Assembly: GCA_013368315.1 (NCBI GenBank)
Contig: JAACJM010000020.1
Span: forward strand, 124,001 to 188,000
DNA length: 64,000 nt
DNA from: Tetrapyrgos nigripes
Taxonomy: Eukaryota; Basidiomycota; Agaricomycetes; Agaricales; Campanellaceae
Direction: 5' to 3'
In this document: piece after piece, positions 44,489 through 56,508 of the stretch
How positions within the stretch are numbered: position 1 is the first letter of the stretch
How the letters are laid out: every line of letters starts with the position of its first letter
Position numbers and translations under genes: made by a program
Notes under the pieces: model-generated
Told to the model about the DNA's origin: nothing
What the model saw: the letters and a program-made list of their open reading frames with translations, nothing else
Databases searched by the model: none

Positions 44489-46677
44489 ATGACGCGTCTC
44501 ATTTCCTACTTTGATGTCATGTCCCTTCTCACCTTGGGTGCACTACTACCTCTGCTATCCTACTTTCTGTTTAGCTCGTACGCCAACGCTCTACGAACCA
44601 AAAACTCTACGAAACGTGAAGAAATCCGTTCCAATCTCGGTATTACCAAGGAAGATGGTAGAAAACTCAAATTCGTAGGGTTATTTCACCCGTATTGGTA
44701 TGCACGTCCTTTGCGTTTGCGTTGCCTTGATGGGTTATTCTGATTCTACTTAGATAACTATTGTCTCTTGCTATCCTTAAATTGTGGACGTATATGTATT
44801 ACAGCAACGCCGGTGGTGGTGGTGAACGTGTACTTTGGGCAGCAGTCGCTCATATCCAGCGAACGGAGCCCGATATGATTAGCGTGGTGTATACTGGGGA
44901 CACGGATGCAACGAAGGAGGATATCATTAAGAAAGCTAAAGTAAGTCTCGCTGTGTTTTCTTCCAACGCAACAGCGCAAACCTCCTCACAGTCCCGCTTC
45001 GACGTCACTCTCGACCCTGAAACACTACACTTTGTCTTCCTCAATTCCAGACGCCTAGTCGAAGGCAGTACATGGCCCTACTTCACTCTGCTAGGTCAAA
45101 GCCTGGGGTCAATGGTATTGGGATGGGAGGCGATGAGCAAGTTTATTCCAGATGTATTTATTGGTGAGCTTCGTCTTTTTTAAGACAAATGCTTCTAGTA
45201 GTTCTAACTTGACGTTTGGCGTGTACAGATACAATGGGCTACGCATTCACGTTCCCAATCGTCTCCCTCTTCTCCGTCCTTTCCCTTGGCACGTTCAATG
45301 TCCCTATCGGTGCATACGTGCATTATCCTATCATCCATGAAGACATGGTCTCTCGAGTCAAGAGCAGGAAACAGTGGCATACCAATACTGGGAGGATAGC
45401 AAACAGCGAGATGCTGAGTTCAGGCAAAATTTTGTGAGTGTACTTCATTCTGAGTTATACTCAAATACTGACGAGCTGCTTTGCTATACAACACAGATAC
45501 TACCGCTTCCTCCTCTACTACTACTCCCTCTCCCTCCGCCGAACCTCATTCATCATGGTCAACTCCTCTTGGACGCAAAATCACGTCAACGCGATTTTAA
45601 ATCATTCGGATTGGACATTTGATTTAATTCACCTACTCATACCGCCTCTAGGTCTGATTAAGCTTTTTTTGGGATATGAGTGGTTTTCCAAGAAGAATGG
45701 GGATGGTCAACCGAAAGACGCCCCTTCTGGTAGCAGTAGCGGTAGGAGAGAAGCGAGAATCGTGTACCCCCCTGTTGATCCGAAAGAGATGGTCAAGTTT
45801 CCTCTGGAAGGAAGGGAAAAGGTTATTTTGAGCCTGGCGCAATTTCGGTATGTGTTTTTGTGTTTTGTTGCTTCTCCGTTTCCGTTTCCCAACTTCTCGG
45901 CTTCCCAGCTTCCCAGTCTGTTTATTTTTTAATGTGTTGTATTTGAGCGAAGCGGACGTTTTGGTTCAACTAGCTGACCCATTGACTCGTAGACCCGAAA
46001 AAGACCACCCAACACAGCTGGGTGCTTTTGCGAAATTACTCAAGGCTCATCCTCAATATAGGACTGGCAAAGACTCGGTCAAGTTGGTTTTGATTGGTGG
46101 ATGTAGGAATGCGGAAGACGAAGCAAGAGTCGATGCCTTGAAGAGGTTGGTAGGGGAGTTGGGGATCGAGGACAAAGTCGAATTCATTCTCAACGCTCCA
46201 TACCCCGATATGTTACGCTGGTTAAGCAGGTCGAGTATAGGTTTGAGTACGATGGTGGATGAACATTTTGGGATTAATGTGGTCGAGTTTATGGTAAGTT
46301 TTCCGTGCTACCTTCTCTTTTCCTTCAACGCTGCTTGTGTCTCATGTCTAATATCTAATATCTTCTTCTCCCCCCTCCCTAACGTCCAGGTATCCGGCCT
46401 CATCACTGTCGCACACGCATCCGGTGGCCCTCTCAAAGACATAATCCTCCCCTACAAAGGTAAACGTACAGGCTATCACGCTACGACGCCCGAGTCGTTT
46501 GCGGAGGTGTTACATGAGGCTTTGTCTTTGTCTTCTTTATCAACAGAGGCAGAGGCAGAGGCGAAAGATGAAGATATAGCAATTCGAGAAAGAGCAAGAG
46601 AATCAGCGATGAAGAGGTTTTCGGAAGAAGAGTTTGTGAAAGGGTGGGATGAGAATGGGTGGAAGGGGTGGTTTTGA
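44489..46677 (+). CDS. ALG11: GDP-Man:Man3GlcNAc2-PP-Dol alpha-1,2-mannosyltransferase
   Basis: Adds the fourth and fifth mannoses to the dolichol-linked N-glycan precursor on the cytosolic face of the ER. The start was set at ATG 44489, which yields an N-terminal membrane anchor ([20 protein letters not shown]); no upstream in-frame ATG exists. The GT-B signature is strong: [16 protein letters not shown] over the first junction, [61 protein letters not shown], the donor-binding region [15 protein letters not shown], and the terminal EX7E-type block [12 protein letters not shown]...[12 protein letters not shown]. The end is [10 protein letters not shown]. About 8 exons. Complete by all landmarks; a housekeeping gene. 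Confidence 0.93.
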
Positions 46678-47269
46678 TTTCGGCAGATTGCTCGTTTGAT
46701 GTTGAAATTTCAGAGTGTAGTTGAGAAGTGTAGTTGAGTGATAATTTATATTTATATTTCTGATTTCTAGTCTTCTCTGAACTCAGTGAGGCTTAGTATT
46801 AAAGTGACCGAACAACAATACTAGTAGCCTCTTTAATAACCTCTTTAATACCGCGCAGCTGGTTTGCCAGTCAAGATGTCCTACGGGAGATCCACACAAA
46901 AAAGCGTAAATTCCATATGAAAAGGTCAAAAGGCTCCTCTTGGCGTTTGCCCTCACCTATTTACGTTTACCCCCAAGGCGACTTCCAGGGCCCTTCCAAG
47001 CGCTGAGGATTCCATTTGAAAGATGCCGCGATGGACATTGCAGAAGCCACTGCAGGTGATGAAGTATACTGTTTGAAGCGACGTGGGGTCATAGGCGTTC
47101 TAGTTGAAAAATGGACTCTGAGATCTGAGGACCAATGGTCCTCGGAGGAAGAGTGACGATCACATGTGATATTGACAATGGCAGTCAGACTTGTCTCAAT
47201 CCAACGTTGATCCAACGTAGGTTGTAATCCTCAATTAACGCCTCGTTCTCTCACACCTACTTCCACAGC
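46678..47269. other. Intergenic with a decayed gene trace (DIAEATAG)
   Basis: At 47030-47070 the + strand encodes MDIAEATAGDEVY. A similar YIDIAEATAGEEVY occurs at 50564-50605. Both are followed by short diverging frames and the shared bases GACGATCACATG. They look like two remnants of one unidentified gene. The rest of the stretch is empty. Confidence 0.4.
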
Positions 47270-47756
47270 TCATGTCTGTAGCAATGCCTCCTCCATCTCA
47301 GGGCGATAATGTCCTGAACCAAGCTTCACGCTATCCCATCCCAAGGTACCCTCCTCGCTCGATAATGGTCTTTGGCTTTCCAAGTGCCCGACCAATTTGT
47401 CATAAAACTCGAGAACAGGTTTCAAGCTGTTCCTGACAATGCGTCTAAAAAAGAAAAGTCTAGGGCGATAATGAAGGCATGCGAGGAAATGCGTCTGCAT
47501 TGCAGTGCGAACGATTTGTAGAGACGTCTGTCCAGACTATCCCATGAGGATTGCGATGGCCATTGTCGGAAAAGAATGCCTGAACTTTCTTTGCTTCGCC
47601 GATACCACTCACGTTGAACGCTTGAGAATACCTCCTGAAGAAGTTTTGACGGCCATGAAGAAGGTTCTCAAGGAAGATGGCTGGGACGATGGCCAGATGA
47701 AGGGTGACGATTGGGAGGGCCCGGAGCCTGGATGGTACTTGCTTTATGACTGGTAG
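47270..47756 (+). CDS. Possible small unknown protein
   Basis: The end is convincing: from about 47542 the frame reads MRIAMAIVGKECLNFLCF, then IPPEEVLTAMKKVLKEDGW, and DDWEGPEPGWYLLYDW before the stop at 47756. Upstream, coding-looking segments (VPDQFVIKLENRF, KSRAIMKACEEMRLHC) lie in another frame with no acceptable intron between (only ~18 bp), so one frame break is likely. It could start at ATG 47273 or at 47542. No family recognised; possibly a pseudogene. Confidence 0.4.
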
Positions 47757-48555
47757 ATGTTGCAGTGAGTGTTATACTCTCGGTCTGACTCATTCTCCGA
47801 CCCCGAGGTTTTATCCTGGTCCCATAGTGGATGGCGTCGATGAAACATGGACTAGTTGTGGACGCATATGTACTTGTACTCTTATATCGATGGCTCTAAT
47901 TGTTTGAATGACTTCGTTCCTTGCGTTTTGCTTCAGATAAAGCAAGCTTTGTCGGTTGGCAGCGTTGACGTACATGACCGTCGCGAGCTGTCGCCCGTCG
48001 CGTCTTAACCTCGACACGTTTTGTTGATCAGGACTTTGCATGGGCGACACCTTCACCAGTGGTCTCCTGACTACTGAACATCTTACACTCCTTCGACAAC
48101 TCCTACGCCAATGTCTTTACGACATTCATGACTATGCACTGAAGGTAATCTGTAGAACACTGGAGGTATAACACTAGTCCCCAAACTAGATCGGGATTCC
48201 TCGGGTTGTCTTCGTTCATAGGCTCATTCAGAAATCGCAGGGAACTTACGGCGCATTTTCAATTCTCAGGTTCAGCTTACAATCAAGTCGACGAATTTTC
48301 TCTGCTGAGGTCAGACCTCCTAGTCTTGCGCACGACTCCTCCTCAAAAAATACGGTAAACAGGCACTATATTATATGCAGATAAATAAATGCCACTCAAA
48401 GACAGGGTTGTACTATGAAAATCCAGTAATGAACCACAATTCCTTTCATGCATGTGTGCACGAATCCCAATTCATCAAGTTATCAACAAGGGTCGCTGGG
48501 AATAACTGACAGCCGGAGTCCGAGTTGCACATACTACCTACTCGAGCTCTAATCC
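47757..48555. other. Intergenic, no gene supported
   Basis: No open frame with coding character. It includes the 3' flank of the - strand gene that follows. Confidence 0.5.
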
Positions 48556-49265
48556 TCAAGCCACAATCTTGAACTCCTGAGCAGCACCTCCATTGCAAGC
48601 ACTCGCACTAACAGGCGCACCAGCAGATTCACCAATATTCACACAAACGACGTCGTCTCCACGAACCCCGATGCGGCAGTGATCCCCAACGACCGTACCA
48701 GGGGTAACGGGAGCACCAGGGGTGAGGCAGGTGTTACAAGTGATTTCGAAGAGTTGGTCACTACAGAAAGATGCGTGTTTCGTTAGATTGAAGGAACATC
48801 AACAAGACGTTGGGTTTTGCACTCACACATCGTTACCGCTGTCAGAGGCAGCCTGGAACTCAAGATGCTGACCATGCGAAGTGATGAAGGTAACAGCGAG
48901 ATTATTGTTGGCAACGTCCCTAGAACCAGGAGTAATGGAATCGGTCAATTCTGGTTCTTCGAGCACCCATAATAACGTTACCAGACTCACCTTACAACGA
49001 AACTAGGCATAGCCTGACCATCCTGTTGAATATGGAAATCGGGTGCAGCAAGACCACGGAAGCTGGAGCTGACGAGCCTGGTCCCAGAGATGGGAGAAGA
49101 GGCTACGCCTAACTCCAAAGCGGGTTTAAGAAGACTGACGATGGACACGCCACTTCCTTGAGCATTGGGAGTGCAGGTGTTTGCCTGACGGGTGGTGAGA
49201 GGTGTAGCTTGAACGATGGCAGTAGCGGCCAAGGCGACGAAAGTGAAGAAAGAGGTGGAGAACAT
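48556..49265 (-). CDS. Small secreted protein, unknown
   Basis: Three exons: 49265-48991, 48919-48827 and 48760-48556, 190 residues from ATG 49265. It has a clear signal peptide (FFTFVALAATAIVQA) and a probable Kex2-like site (TTR) soon after. The mature part has six Cys (CTPNAQGSG, ITCNTCLTPG, DHCRIG, VVCVN, SACNGG) and ends AAQEFKIVA. The repeated hydrophobic/Gly pattern and the QEF ending faintly recall beta-trefoil lectins, but no QXW repeat was found, so this is not claimed. Extracellular; role unknown. Confidence 0.8.
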
Positions 49266-51086
49266 CTCGTGAAAGATTATTAGGTGAAGGTTGAAAGGTG
49301 GTAAAGAAGTAGAGTAGGAAGAAAGAAAGAAAACGAAACGAATGCAGAATAGGAATTCGTCTGCCTCTTCTTATACGCCTCAGCAGCTGAGGTCGAGACC
49401 AGCGCTCAGACGAGTAGCACTCTTGGGCGGTATTGGAAAGACTCACTAGAATACAAAAAACAATTAGCACATACGCAGAAATGAAAATGCAGCTAGAACC
49501 CCGAAGGCGGGAGGAAACAAAGACACAGACAGGCAGTGTTACTGTATGTAATAAGTACTGCAAACATGTGCTGCGTCCTAGGTTCCTGATTGCCTGTAAT
49601 ATCGGAGTGCTCCAGCTGCTGTGTAGCCCGGAAAGATAGAAAGGGAAAGTAGTCACATCGCCATGGCAGGAAAAGCTCTTGCTCTTGCTATGACAGAGCC
49701 TTATGAATGGAAAAACGGTCGAATAACCAGTGTACATCAGTGCCAAGAATATTTGCCGGTCATCCTTGAGGCTGAGTACCGCATTTATGAGGATAGTAGA
49801 TACCAACAAACGTCTAGAATGAATAGGTAGGTGATTATTCGCCGCACAGGGGCACAAATTGAAGAGTTGAGTCTCGGAGTTTAGCAACCACTCGAGTTTC
49901 AGGAGATTCCTTTAAGAAAGCAATAGCGGCCGGTGGATGTGCTAGGAAAACTGAGAAGAGAAGTTCAGCAGGCTACGATTTCCACCAACCATACAGTAGC
50001 ATGCGCCGTTCTCAACGGTAGCGGCTGTGAATAGGTGGAACCGTCGAACAGGATCCGGTTCTGGAGGTAGACTCGGGCTGCAGAATGACAGGATACAAAG
50101 GAGAAAGTTCCTGTGATGCTGGACGAAAAATGTCCAGGCTAGGAATTTACAGCAGTGCCTAGCCTGTGAAAAGATATAAAGGTTGGCTTGTGAGAAGCTG
50201 GAGGCGAAGCAAGGGCAGAGGAAGAGTGTAAGGTGAATTGTTGATGGGCCAACCAAGAATATGACAGTGTTCAATGACCACGTCGGAACCACTGGACCGT
50301 CTCGTAGATGGTGTTGCAAGCAAGCTTGAGTACCAGGCACGATGACAATCCTGGCAGGGTTTGAGACGGATAAGTAGATCCCAGTAAAGAGATGAAGTTC
50401 AAAAGAAAACTATCCTGGAGACCAGTCCTTTATATAATCGGCAGATCGAGGTCATGACGACGATGCAGTTTGGTGCGAGGGAATCAGACCAATATTGGAG
50501 GAGAGTGTAGACATTTATGAAGAGGGTGCCATGGGCCTCGATGGTGAGAATGTCATGACCGGATACATAGACATTGCAGAAGCTACCGCAGGTGAGGAGG
50601 TGTACTCTGGTGTACTGAGGGAGTATGAAACGACGCGTGCCCATCGTATTGAAGGCTCGAGCGTTCTTGAAGTTGTTGAATCAGAAAAATGCGTTTCTTT
50701 GTATCAATGACGATCACATGACAGTACGGTGATGCTGAAAATGAGCGACAGAGACTCGAGAGACTCTGCCTCCAACAGATTCCGGTTCCAATTCTTCTTG
50801 CCAACTTCTTGCCAGGTCTATAGCTAAAAGTCATCGTGCGCTCTGTGGTTACTCATCTCGGAGTCTCGACTTTCTCAAGAGATGTATTACTACCCGGGCC
50901 TCGCAGCGCTTGCCTTTCAGCAGCTAGTCTCGTCTGTTTTACAAGCCGGACAGGCATATCTGATGCACATTTGCACTCAATCAGATACATTACACTTGGT
51001 CTAATCCAGAGAAGATCATATTGCGCTAAACTCTTAAAAACAGCCCGCATTCTCCTTACAAGTTCTAAGTAGTCTTTGACCCCGCT
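49266..51086. other. Intergenic region with one gene remnant
   Basis: Upstream of the secreted-protein gene and of the SDR gene. Long - strand frames between 49.1 and 50.4 kb have no start of quality and no domain. At about 50495-50710 a + strand frame with IDIAEATAGEEVYSG is a relative of the trace near 47040. Nothing else is supported. Confidence 0.45.
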
Positions 51087-52413
51087 ATGTCCTCCACATC
51101 CTCAAGCGCAACCTCCAAAGGCGTCGCTATTGTCACGGGCTCATCTCAGAGAATCGGTCTCGCCATAGCCCATCGTCTTGCAAAGGACGGTTTCGACATC
51201 ATGTTGAAAGACATCACATCCAAGACTACGCAGCTCAAGGAGGCCCAAACGGAAATTGCAAAGGAAACAGGGAGGGTTGATATATTCTCGGGCGATGTCT
51301 CTAAAGAAGAGGATGTGAAAGGAATGGTGGATACTACCGTGAAGACTCTGGGTGGACTGGATGTCGTGAATGTCCCTCTCTTTCCAATTCGAAATACACT
51401 CAGCATACCTACATAGATGGTAGCTAATGCAGGAGTCTGTGCTACAGGCCTGATGATCGATGGTAACTGTCCTTTCGTTATACAAGCTGGACGACAAGAC
51501 TTTCTCACTCTCTTTCACTCCTTATCTCCATCTTCGACAGTATCGGTCGCTGAATAGGACCGTCTCTTCTCCGTCAACGTCCGAGGGACCTTCCTCTGCT
51601 ACAAATACGTAGCAAAGCAAATGATTACTCAAGGACGCGGTGGACGTATATTGGGAGCCTGTTCAACGGCTGGAAAGCGGGGTGAAAGGCTTATGAGTGT
51701 TTATGCATCGACAAAATTTGCTCTGAGAGGGTTGACACAGGCTACTGGTGAATAGGAATGCGTTACATGTCAACGTTGAGAAGGTGTCTTTCTATAGCCC
51801 AGGAGATGGGAGAACACGGAATCACAGTCAATTTATACACTGTTAGTATGCTTGATGTTTCTTATCGATCGCATCGCATATTGACTGACACGCACTATAC
51901 GCCGCATACCTTCAGCCTGGTCCTATTGACACGGAAATGAGTATGTTTATGTACACTCACCCATTTGAGACACATTCTTACTTCGTTCGACTTGCGAACA
52001 GCTAGGTCTGCAGTAGCTGGCATCGGGGGCTCGAGTGACGAAGCTACTGTGGCTTTGGTGAGTTTACCTTACCCAGACGGAAACGAAGTTTGATTCTGAC
52101 AGCCCCATTTTCACTACTATAGTTCAGAGAGCGAGGAGCGTTGAAACGTTTTAGCGAAGTGACGGAGATTGCCAACCCTGTCTCGTTCATTGCTTCAAAA
52201 GATTCGGAATTTATCACAGGTTCGTAGTAGGATTGTTGTAACTTCTTTTGCTTCAGCTTGCGGTGATGGCATACTCTATACTGATGATAATCTGCATGAT
52301 ATAAACAGGTCAAAGTGTAAGTTCTCTATCGGTTTGCTCTTCGGTTCTGGCTGACTGACTGACTGTTGTTCGACTTGCAGATCAATATTTATGGGGGAAT
52401 GCTTTTTGACTGA
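51087..52413 (+). CDS. Short-chain dehydrogenase, diacetyl/acetoin reductase-like
   Basis: NAD(P)-dependent SDR. Start ATG 51087 is followed by a short Ser/Thr leader and the cofactor motif VAIVTGSSQRIGLAIAHRLA. The exons, joined by short GT-AG introns, run through DIFSGDVSKEEDV (adenine-binding Asp), MVANAGV (NAG motif, first bases of exon 2), DRLFSVNVRGTF, the catalytic Ser region GACSTAGKRG, and the active-site YASTK (~51700). They continue with EMGEHGITVNLYTPGPIDTE, EIANPVSFIASKDSEFITG and QSINIYGGMLFD, ending at 52413. All catalytic residues are present. Order and ending resemble acetoin/diacetyl reductases; the substrate remains a family guess. Probably cytosolic. Confidence 0.85.
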
Positions 52414-52989
52414 ACATGCCGGAATGTGCTCCATATATTCAGGTCCTGGAACCGCACCAAGTTGCTTTGAAAGACGAGTCATTACATTGTATCAATACCC
52501 TTACAAGTTCCAAGTGACGACGGATTACATAGGCATGAAAAACTGAGTGAAAGCTGTCTGCGCGTCAGGGAACTTGAACCGACGAAGGAAGCCAAAGAGG
52601 CGTTCAAGTTTCTGCTGGACATATTTACACGCGTCTTTGAACATTTGAGACGGCAGAAAATTAAATGCACTAGCAGTCACTGAGATTGGATGATGAATAC
52701 CTAGTCATGTTGAAAATCTTAGCACCATATGTCGACGTTTGAAAGAGTCCAGCATACATGATTGCGAGCGGAGCATTCCGAGTCCAAGTTCCTCATGAAA
52801 GCCGGACTGCAAAATGTTGCACTATAACAATCTGAGATGAAGTACTGTACATACAATACATACGAAGCCCTCTTGAGGTAACAAAGTATAAGTCATCAAG
52901 GTGAAAAAACAAATCAAAGTAGGAAATGAGACGTGTGGCATGGCATCCAGTCGTGTAGATTATCTCCAATTTCAGACTACAAGTTCCAT
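52414..52989. other. Intergenic, no gene supported
   Basis: A/T-balanced sequence without recognisable coding or repeat features. Confidence 0.4.
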
Positions 52990-53264
52990 CCAGGTACATA
53001 CATACGACCTTTTCGTCCCCTAAACATTCCCAGCAAAAATTATCATTATCATCCTTGATACCCAAAAAGAACAAGGGGATATTCAAGTTGTTAAGCCAAG
53101 CAGACATTGACAAAGGTACCCCTGTGCCAAAATCTTTCTCCGACCACCTAAGTAGTATGAGTTTGATTTAAATTAAAGGGACGTTTAGCTCTATTGAAGT
53201 AAGCGTTAACTTGTTGGTGGGGCTCACCAATGTGAGCCCTTGATCAACCAAATCTTGAGGTACA
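52990..53264 (-). pseudogene. Inverted fragment of the GH31 gene 3' end
   Basis: The - strand repeats the end of the GH31 gene (44097-44400): CAAGATTTGGTTG, an intron-derived block CTAAACGTCCCTTTAATTTA and then WWSEKDFGTG and IPLFFLG, with small indels that break the frame. It retains intron sequence, so it arose by DNA duplication, not through mRNA. It lies 9 kb from the parent gene and cannot encode an enzyme. Confidence 0.85.
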
Positions 53265-53490
53265 TGCAAAGTCGCTTCCAACTTCCAATCCAGGTATATA
53301 CATCATGTACTCCTCTCTACAAGTCCAATAGATACAAAAGTATTACTATTAGCTGAACTGTCCATAACTATGTGAATAGTAGAAATAACACAAATATCCA
53401 TATCCATGCAAGTCTTCAAGCTTCAAGTTCCGAGTCCAAAAGTCATTCGTCACCACAAGCATTGGTGAGGCATCGTCCAAGGTAGGTATA

Positions 53491-56016
53491 TCAAGGTCCA
53501 GTACAAGGCGCAGTCGGCACAACGTTAAAGGTCGGAGTGTACTCATCAGGATATGGACATCCAGCAACTGCAACAACCCCACCTCCCGTATCCTGAGAAT
53601 CAAACCACCCATCCACACTAGCCGTCGCACTACTCGGCGCGCTCGTGAAGGTTTCCGGAGCAGCGTAATGACGCTTCCAGTACTCGTATACGTGGGCAAC
53701 AACGTCACAGGTACATCAATTTTGTTCATCGCAGTTGGAGGCCAAGGAAACTGAACCGTCGACTCAGGAGCGATAGTTGATGTCTCCGAACCAACTTGCC
53801 AGGGCTTGTACGTCCCATCGAACTGGTTACCCCGCTGAATCCCCAATTCAGCGCACTTTCCGACGTATACACGAGGATCTGGCTCAATCCACCCGTTCTC
53901 TAATCCAAGTTTATAAGACCAAGTCGGTGCGCCGATGGTTCCATCAATATCTGGGTCTATTTTCCATGTCCAGTAGAACCAGTCACCAAACGCATCGGCG
54001 CTGGCAGCTAAAAAGTTTCGTAACCCTTGTTTCATGGCTTGGTCGTAGTTTTGGTAGTTGACGTATTCGGGACATTGGGGATTGGATGAACCACCAGGTA
54101 CGCCGTTGATGAAGAGTCCACAGTCGTTGGGGGCACTAGAGAACTCGCCAGCGATGGTTACGCCGAAAGTGGCTCGACTATATGAAAGATTGGAGCGTCA
54201 GAGATGAATGGAACGGAACAATATTTGATGGGTGAGTCTCACCTTCGGTCCGTTGCAGGCATCCATGTATTACAAGCTTGTGATGGCCAATCCCCACCGG
54301 GTTGACCGTCCTCTGCATCTGTAGTGATAGGATCCGTGTTCACTCCTCCAAATGCAAAGTACGGATGTTGGTCCATCATAATCCTATCCGAACCTTCTAA
54401 AAAGTCTTCCCAAAATGACACAGGCTGGAAGCCATTGTGTATAGCGATGAACTGTCCAGTACCAGGATCAGCAACCTTAAATAAAACACAAGACCGCAAA
54501 ACTACGCTGACACGCACCGGTCCATTTCCTTGCCCAAAGCCAGTAATTTCCCTTATCATCGTATGGGCTTGCAGTAAAAAGCTCGTTATTGCATCTTTCC
54601 CAATAGCTGCCACTAACGGCTCATTGACAATTCCAAATATGGGTATCAAGTCGCGATACTCTGGTTGTGATATGAACTCGACGAGGATCCGGATATAATA
54701 AAGCGTTCTCTGTGCGTTTGCAATACCCATGTTTCCTACCAAGAAATTTGGGCCTGCGAGTTTACCGGAATGGTTGTATCCTATATATAATACATGTTAA
54801 TAAACGCGGGTCAACATTAGAAACGCCGGTCCACGCACCATTTTGCGAGCCAGGTACAGCATGCAAATCTAGACAAATGCGGAGACCATATTTCCTTGCC
54901 CAGCCAAGGACCTTCAAGAAGTAACTAGATTAAGAAAACCGTCAGCCTACGAATCACCGCATATCAGTAAGTAGGCCACGTACGTCCACGAAGTCCTCTC
55001 TAGATAAGGTTCACCCTCCCAAGTCTCAATAGCCCAAAACGCAATAGGAATCCGCAGGAAATTTAACCCAGCGCCAGCGATTTCAGCGATATCCTGTTCC
55101 GTCTACAAACCAAAAATAAAAATAAAATCAGCCAATCAGAACAAACCGAGATATCATCATACTACGGCGGCGCCAGTTTTTTTGAACACATACAATAAAC
55201 GTCTTGTAATGTTCCTCCATCTGACCAATCCCTCCATTAGCCGTATCAGCACGCATAGCTTGACTGAGTGTAAACTCATCTCTCGCTGTACCGGGATACT
55301 TTTGATACAGTGCAGGAGTGATAAACGGCTCCGTGACGAGCCACCCCCCTAGGTTGACTCCATAAATAGTATCAACACCCCATCTCCACGAGGTGTTTAG
55401 TGGAGACGTCCATGAGTTGGGTTGAGCATTGTTATTGAATGGGTCGGCTGGATCCTGCACCCCTGTGAAAGAGAAGAAGAGCGACGAACATGTGAGTAAA
55501 CGAGTCGGGGTATTTTTAGGAAGTTGAAGCTAAGGAGAAGGAACGCCGTGTGATGGTGATGGAGATCAAGAGAAACGCACAAAAGCCTCCGAAAGGGTTG
55601 TTGTAGATGAAGGTGGTCCCATTTTCTGTAATTATTTTCGAGCCGTCTCCACCAGTCTGGGCAGAAGTTGTTAGTATCAGCACACACCGACACGAGAATC
55701 TACTCACAATGGCTCCAGAAGGAGAGGAAGGATTTGAACTGGGACCTCCACCATTTCCTCCGCTACCGTTACCTCCACTTCCTCGAACTCCTCCAGATGC
55801 AGCACTATCCGAGCTGTGTTTAGGACGAATAACCTCGAAGTACACTGGAAGAATGACCACGAGAACCACGATGATGAGGGAAACCACCCCGATGAACACC
55901 ACTCTTCGTCGTCTCCAGAACGGTGTCGTCCTGGTCTTCTCCGAAAAGAGAGCCAAATCACTAGGAGGTTGAGGAGAAGGGGTAACATAGTAAGGAGAAG
56001 GAGAAGCCGTGGCCAT
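53491..56016 (-). CDS. GH5_9 exo-beta-1,3-glucanase, type II membrane-anchored
   Basis: Trims beta-1,3-glucan at the fungal wall. Start ATG 56016 ([15 protein letters not shown]). A short cytosolic basic stretch (FWRRRR) precedes one transmembrane helix ([20 protein letters not shown]), then a Gly/Ser linker and the GH5 domain: [57 protein letters not shown] (acid/base Glu), [10 protein letters not shown], and [12 protein letters not shown] (nucleophile Glu). DWFYWTWK completes the core. After [18 protein letters not shown] the frame shifts: the conserved ending ([20 protein letters not shown], stop at 53491) is in the -1 frame from ~53665. So either one base is missing in the assembly or the tail is altered; the catalytic domain is unaffected. 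About 8 exons. Confidence 0.87.
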
Positions 56017-56508
56017 GGTCCAAGCACAACGTGTCAATGGGAGGGAATGGGGCACGCCTGCAGCGGGCACATCAACCAACCCACAAGCTTGAAGTAGGGA
56101 AGACCTGCGCAAGTTGTGATCAGTTTGCACACGAGCTGATGATATACAAGAAGCATGTAAACCGAGGATGCTCTAACCCGAATTCATTGGCATGAGATCT
56201 GAGATGTCGGAACGGATCCGGCTAAGCGAGTTCCGTGAATAAAATACCGTCTAGGACAAGTTGATGGATAGTTGATGGATTATTCCTGGATCATCGGATG
56301 AAGAACTTCAAGAAGGTTTGTGGTCATCTGCGGTGAAAAATACAGACACGGTGCAAAGCAGAATATACTATTTGTCCAAAAAAAAACATACAAGTCACAG
56401 GTATCTGAATAGAATGATACGGTTAATACTTATGCTCAACTGCCTGTCCATTAGAAATCAAATCACGTAAACACGGCCAGAAAACACACAACTTTTTTTT
56501 TCCCGCTA
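56017..56508. other. Intergenic, GH5 promoter side
   Basis: 5' flank of the GH5 gene and 3' flank of the next - strand gene. No open frame of note. Confidence 0.4.

Noticed and set aside
48556..49265. Ricin-type lectin
   Set aside because: The ending is suggestive but no QXW repeats are present.
49126..49887. 253-codon - strand open frame
   Set aside because: It overlaps the well-supported secreted-protein gene in another frame, lacks motifs and runs through its promoter.
52541..52620. tRNA-like TTCAA block on the - strand
   Set aside because: The flanking bases do not pair into a T arm or acceptor stem.
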